Assembly (NCBI GenBank): GCA_023405565.1
Contig: JAEXXW010000428.1
Location: 1 to 6,665, forward strand
Direction of reading: 5' to 3'
Source: Pseudomonadota bacterium
Lineage (GTDB): Bacteria; Pseudomonadota; Alphaproteobacteria; Rhizobiales; Xanthobacteraceae
DNA length: 6,665 nucleotides
The position numbers and the translations under genes were made by a program. Each line of letters opens with the position of its first letter. Position 1 is the stretch's first letter. Below, piece after piece: positions 5,655-6,665 of this stretch. The notes under the pieces are model-generated. The model was not told the DNA's origin. It worked only from the letters and a program-made list of their open reading frames with translations, and did no database searches.

Positions 5655-6665
5655 ATGACCGAAAGCAATTTCGACATCATCATCATCGGCTCCGGCCCCG
5701 GCGGCTATGTCACCGCCATTCGCGCGGCCCAACTCGGCTTCAAGACGGCCATTATCGAGCGGGATTTCCTCGGCGGCATCTGCTCGAACTGGGGCTGCAT
5801 CCCGACCAAGGCGCTGCTGCGCTCGGCCGAAATCTACCACTACATGCAGCATGCCAAGGATTACGGTCTGTCCGCGGAGAATGTCTCGTTCGATGCGGCC
5901 GCCGTCATCAAGCGGTCACGCGGCGTTGCCGGCCGGATGAATTCCGGCGTCGGTTTTCTGATGAAGAAAAACAAGATCAGCGTGATTTGGGGCGAGGCCA
6001 CGATCGACGCCCCCGGCAAGATCACCGTCAAGGCCTCCAAGACCGAAGCGCCGAAGGGCTCGCTCGGGCCGGGCGCCTATCAGGCCAAGCACATCATCGT
6101 CGCCACCGGCGCGCGGCCGCGCGTGCTGCCGGGCCTCGAGCCGGACAAAAAGCTGGTCTGGACCTATTTCGAGGCCATGAACCCGGACAAGATGCCGAAG
6201 TCGCTTCTGGTGGTCGGCTCCGGCGCCATCGGCATCGAATTCGCCAGCTTCTACCGCACCATGGGCGCGGAAGTGACGGTCGTCGAAGTGCTGCCGCAGA
6301 TCCTCCCCGTGGAGGACGCCGAGATCGCCGCCTTCGCTCGCAAGCAATTCGAGAAGCAAGGCATGAAGATCATGTCCGGCGCCAAGGTGACGAAGCTCGA
6401 CAAGAAGGCCGACAGCGTCACCGCGACCATCGATGACGGGAAGGGCGGCACGCAGACGCTCACCGTGGATCGCGTGATCGCCGCCGTCGGCGTGGTCGGC
6501 AATATCGAGAATCTCGGCCTCGAAAAGCTCGGTGTGAAAACCGACCGCGGCACCATCGTCATCGACGACATGTGCCGCACCAATGTGAAGGGCATCTATG
6601 CCATCGGCGACGTGGCCGGTCCGCCGATGCTCGCCCACAAGGCCGAGCATGAAGGCGTGATCTGC
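5655..6665 (+). CDS. lpdA: Dihydrolipoyl dehydrogenase, E3 (5' part, cut by window end)
   Basis: This is E3 of 2-oxoacid dehydrogenase complexes, which reoxidises dihydrolipoyl groups and passes electrons through FAD to NAD+. The first 337 residues are present; the family is usually ~465-475 aa. Residues 8-17 give the FAD dinucleotide fold (IIIIGSGPGG). Cys43 and Cys48 in GGICSNWGCIPTK are the redox disulphide. ATGARPRVLPG closes the first FAD region. GSGAIG at 188-193 is the NAD-binding motif, followed by VVEVLPQILP. IYAIGDVAG at 314-322 is the second FAD motif. The C-terminal dimer-interface domain with the catalytic His-Glu pair lies beyond the window. The ATG at 5655 fits the family N-terminus and has AAGGAG 11 nt upstream. 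The redox loop has Ser44 where many homologues have a hydrophobic residue. It most likely serves the pyruvate dehydrogenase encoded upstream and perhaps other complexes. Confidence 0.97.
   Translation, partial: MTESNFDIIIIGSGPGGYVTAIRAAQLGFKTAIIERDFLGGICSNWGCIPTKALLRSAEIYHYMQHAKDYGLSAENVSFDAAAVIKRSRGVAGRMNSGVGFLMKKNKISVIWGEATIDAPGKITVKASKTEAPKGSLGPGAYQAKHIIVATGARPRVLPGLEPDKKLVWTYFEAMNPDKMPKSLLVVGSGAIGIEFASFYRTMGAEVTVVEVLPQILPVEDAEIAAFARKQFEKQGMKIMSGAKVTKLDKKADSVTATIDDGKGGTQTLTVDRVIAAVGVVGNIENLGLEKLGVKTDRGTIVIDDMCRTNVKGIYAIGDVAGPPMLAHKAEHEGVIC

Noticed and set aside
5916..6650. Minus-strand 244-aa open frame opposite lpd
   Set aside because: It lies antisense to clear E3 motifs; its His/Asp/Gly-rich product is a typical shadow.

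Overview
The window is high-GC coding DNA from an alphaproteobacterium, most likely a Rhizobiales member near Bradyrhizobium, Rhodopseudomonas or Afipia. The evidence is the gene order pdhA-pdhB-pdhC-(...)-lpd, an E1-beta subunit with its own N-terminal lipoyl domain (typical of alphaproteobacterial pyruvate dehydrogenase complexes), and the style of the periplasmic binding proteins. The genus is inferred from remembered family resemblance, not from a search.

Layout: 1-443 is the 3' end of pdhA (E1 alpha). 473-1900 is pdhB (lipoylated E1 beta). 1916-3283 is pdhC (E2 acetyltransferase). These are co-directional with gaps of 29 and 15 bp, so they are very probably one operon. 3284-3515 is a 232-bp non-coding gap with two perfect stem-loops and a short direct repeat. 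3516-4574 is a Bug/TctC-type periplasmic solute receptor with a Tat-like signal peptide. 4575-4762 is a convergent intergenic region almost filled by two related long palindromes (4599-4675 and 4687-4767). 4763-5521 is a ModA-like periplasmic binding protein on the minus strand; its stop codon lies inside the second palindrome. 5522-5654 is a divergent control region. 5655-6665 is the start of lpd (E3 dihydrolipoyl dehydrogenase), cut by the window end.

How it works together: E1 alpha/beta decarboxylates pyruvate with thiamine diphosphate, E2 carries the acetyl group to CoA on its swinging lipoyl arm, and E3 reoxidises the lipoyl group with FAD and NAD+. All four subunits are present at least in part. 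The E3 gene is separated from the E1-E2 genes by two unrelated binding-protein genes, neither with transporter permease genes in view, and by the palindrome pair. lpd therefore probably needs its own promoter.

The core genes are ordinary. The most unusual material is the pair of CTAG-bordered palindromes, which look like a non-autonomous repeat family. Next are the sharply bounded near-identity of the two lipoyl domains and the small palindromes downstream of pdhC. I see no evidence for a wholly new biological system here.
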